This document shows, piece after piece, positions 5,313 through 6,288 of a stretch of DNA of 6,288 bases. The stretch comes from Verrucomicrobiales bacterium. GTDB taxonomy: Bacteria > Verrucomicrobiota > Verrucomicrobiia > Verrucomicrobiales > Akkermansiaceae. The translations under genes and the position numbers were made by a program. The notes below the pieces were generated by a model. It had not been told where the DNA came from and searched no databases. It saw only the letters and a program-made list of their open reading frames with translations. The stretch's first letter is position 1. Each line of letters begins with the position of its first letter. The DNA lies in NCBI GenBank assembly GCA_003527555.1, contig DPWT01000075.1:1-6288 (forward strand). Reading direction: 5' to 3'.

Positions 5313-6288
5313 TCCTTGAGCAATTTGATCATCGCTTCACCCATGGCAAGGCCGATGTCCATGTAGGTTTGGGCGTTGCCATTGTAGTGGCTGTTAGAAG
5401 CGCCGCCTTGGCTGAGCGGATGAGTGTAGACCGTGCTGACATTAGCCTTAAACTCCGGGTATTTCCCAACCATGCCATCGACGCTAAGCTGGGCTTTGAG
5501 AATCATTTGTTCATTCTTTTCCTGATCGTTCTCTGGAGTGGCACCTTTTGCAGTCTGACCGAGAGTAGCGACAACGAACTTGGCTTTAGGCGCCTTAAAT
5601 TCCGAGCGCAAAGTCTTAATTAAGTGAACGAGGTTGTGCTCATAACGCTGAGCAAGCCCCTCAGTGTATCGATCCTTGTCACCCTGCCACCATGCAAAAC
5701 CAACAATCTCATATCCACGACCTTTCCAATGCGGAAAGTTGCTATCGAAGTTATTGAGCACCTCGTGTGCGGCGCCAAAACATTCGTCGTATTGTTTTCC
5801 CGCATACCAGTTGATTTTCTTTGGCTTGGTTCCCTTATCCCAGAACATGGGCGAGTCCTTGTAGCCGGCAAAAATTTTCCCCTCGTATTCGTATTGCTTG
5901 CTTTCCGGGGGGAGAAAATCCCAACCGAGTGCACGGTTTCCCTGGGATGACTTAAGAACAAGAACGGGCTCATCTATATTGTTGCCAACGGCATGGCCGA
6001 AACCAACCTCGGGACCGATTCTTCCACCTGCAGCGAGCGCATTCATCCAGTCACTACCAGTTGATGTTACAACACCTTTGTAGTAGACATCATCGCGGGA
6101 GACCCACTGACCTTGCTTATTCATCAGATAAGGATACATACCTTTGTATTTAACTAAGGTTGATAGCGCACCGGGCACATCTAACTGCGCATACCACCCC
6201 AGTCCATTTGCCCGGTCATTGAGGTAAGTTATTTTAAAGGACACCTTCTTTCCTGCAGTCAGCTTGATATCCTTATGGATCGCTTCCT
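5309..6288 (-). CDS. Sialate O-acetylesterase-like (SASA family) carbohydrate esterase, C-terminal part
   Basis: The frame is open from the right edge to TGA at 5309-5311, giving 325 visible residues. It resembles the long SASA-type (Pfam PF03629, SGNH-hydrolase) proteins common in Verrucomicrobiota and Planctomycetota. Visible landmarks, counted from the edge: VSFKITYLNDRANGLGW (15-31), IGPEVGFGHAVG (90-101), KSSQGNRALGWDFLPP (112-127), FAWWQGDKD (197-205, matching the WxQGExD block), HLIKTLR (221-227) and SHYNGNAQTYMDIG (299-312), whose His300 is the likely catalytic His. The GQSN-type nucleophile Ser and any signal peptide would be upstream of the window. A GTG at 6242-6244 could be mistaken for a start, but conserved sequence continues in frame before it (AIHKDIKLTAGKK), so it is internal. 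The likely role is removal of acetyl groups from a glycan outside the cytoplasm; the substrate is unknown. Confidence 0.92.
   Translation of the reverse strand, partial: EAIHKDIKLTAGKKVSFKITYLNDRANGLGWYAQLDVPGALSTLVKYKGMYPYLMNKQGQWVSRDDVYYKGVVTSTGSDWMNALAAGGRIGPEVGFGHAVGNNIDEPVLVLKSSQGNRALGWDFLPPESKQYEYEGKIFAGYKDSPMFWDKGTKPKKINWYAGKQYDECFGAAHEVLNNFDSNFPHWKGRGYEIVGFAWWQGDKDRYTEGLAQRYEHNLVHLIKTLRSEFKAPKAKFVVATLGQTAKGATPENDQEKNEQMILKAQLSVDGMVGKYPEFKANVSTVYTHPLSQGGASNSHYNGNAQTYMDIGLAMGEAMIKLLKE

Overview
The window looks like a piece of a Verrucomicrobiota (possibly Planctomycetota) chromosome. The reasons are a signal-peptide DUF6288 protein with a PDZ-like domain, a secreted DUF1080 (3-keto-disaccharide hydrolase family) protein and a long sialate-O-acetylesterase-like (SASA) protein side by side, and a general lack of strong Shine-Dalgarno sites. 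The lineage is inferred from family distribution as I know it. There is no marker gene in the window.

All supported genes lie on the minus strand, so transcription runs from high to low coordinates. From the right edge they are: (1) the C-terminal 325 residues of a SASA-family carbohydrate esterase (5309-6288, N-terminus outside the window); (2) a cytoplasmic GNAT acetyltransferase (4821-5312) whose ATG overlaps the esterase stop as ATGA; (3) after 127 bp without a gene, a small secreted DUF1080 protein (4052-4693); (4) 52 bp later, a large secreted DUF6288 protein (769-3999) with a PDZ-like domain, a probable alpha/alpha-toroid, a HEAT-like helical region and a C-terminal beta-rich domain; (5) about 254 bp of AT-rich spacer with three small inverted repeats; (6) a possible 53-residue small protein (353-514); (7) the N-terminus of an exported TPR-like protein (1-281, cut by the left edge).

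The four right-hand genes read as a carbohydrate-processing block. The esterase would remove acyl groups from a glycan. The DUF1080 protein would act on an oxidised (3-keto) sugar or other glycoside outside the cytoplasm. The DUF6288 protein has the architecture of an exported enzyme or scaffold of unknown activity. The GNAT enzyme is the only member without a signal peptide, and its coupling to an esterase is the least expected feature. No mobile element, CRISPR array, tRNA or rRNA is visible, and I see no clear evidence of a wholly new system. The unassigned parts most worth testing are the DUF6288 protein with its Cys/His cluster, the esterase-acetyltransferase pair and the small ORF.
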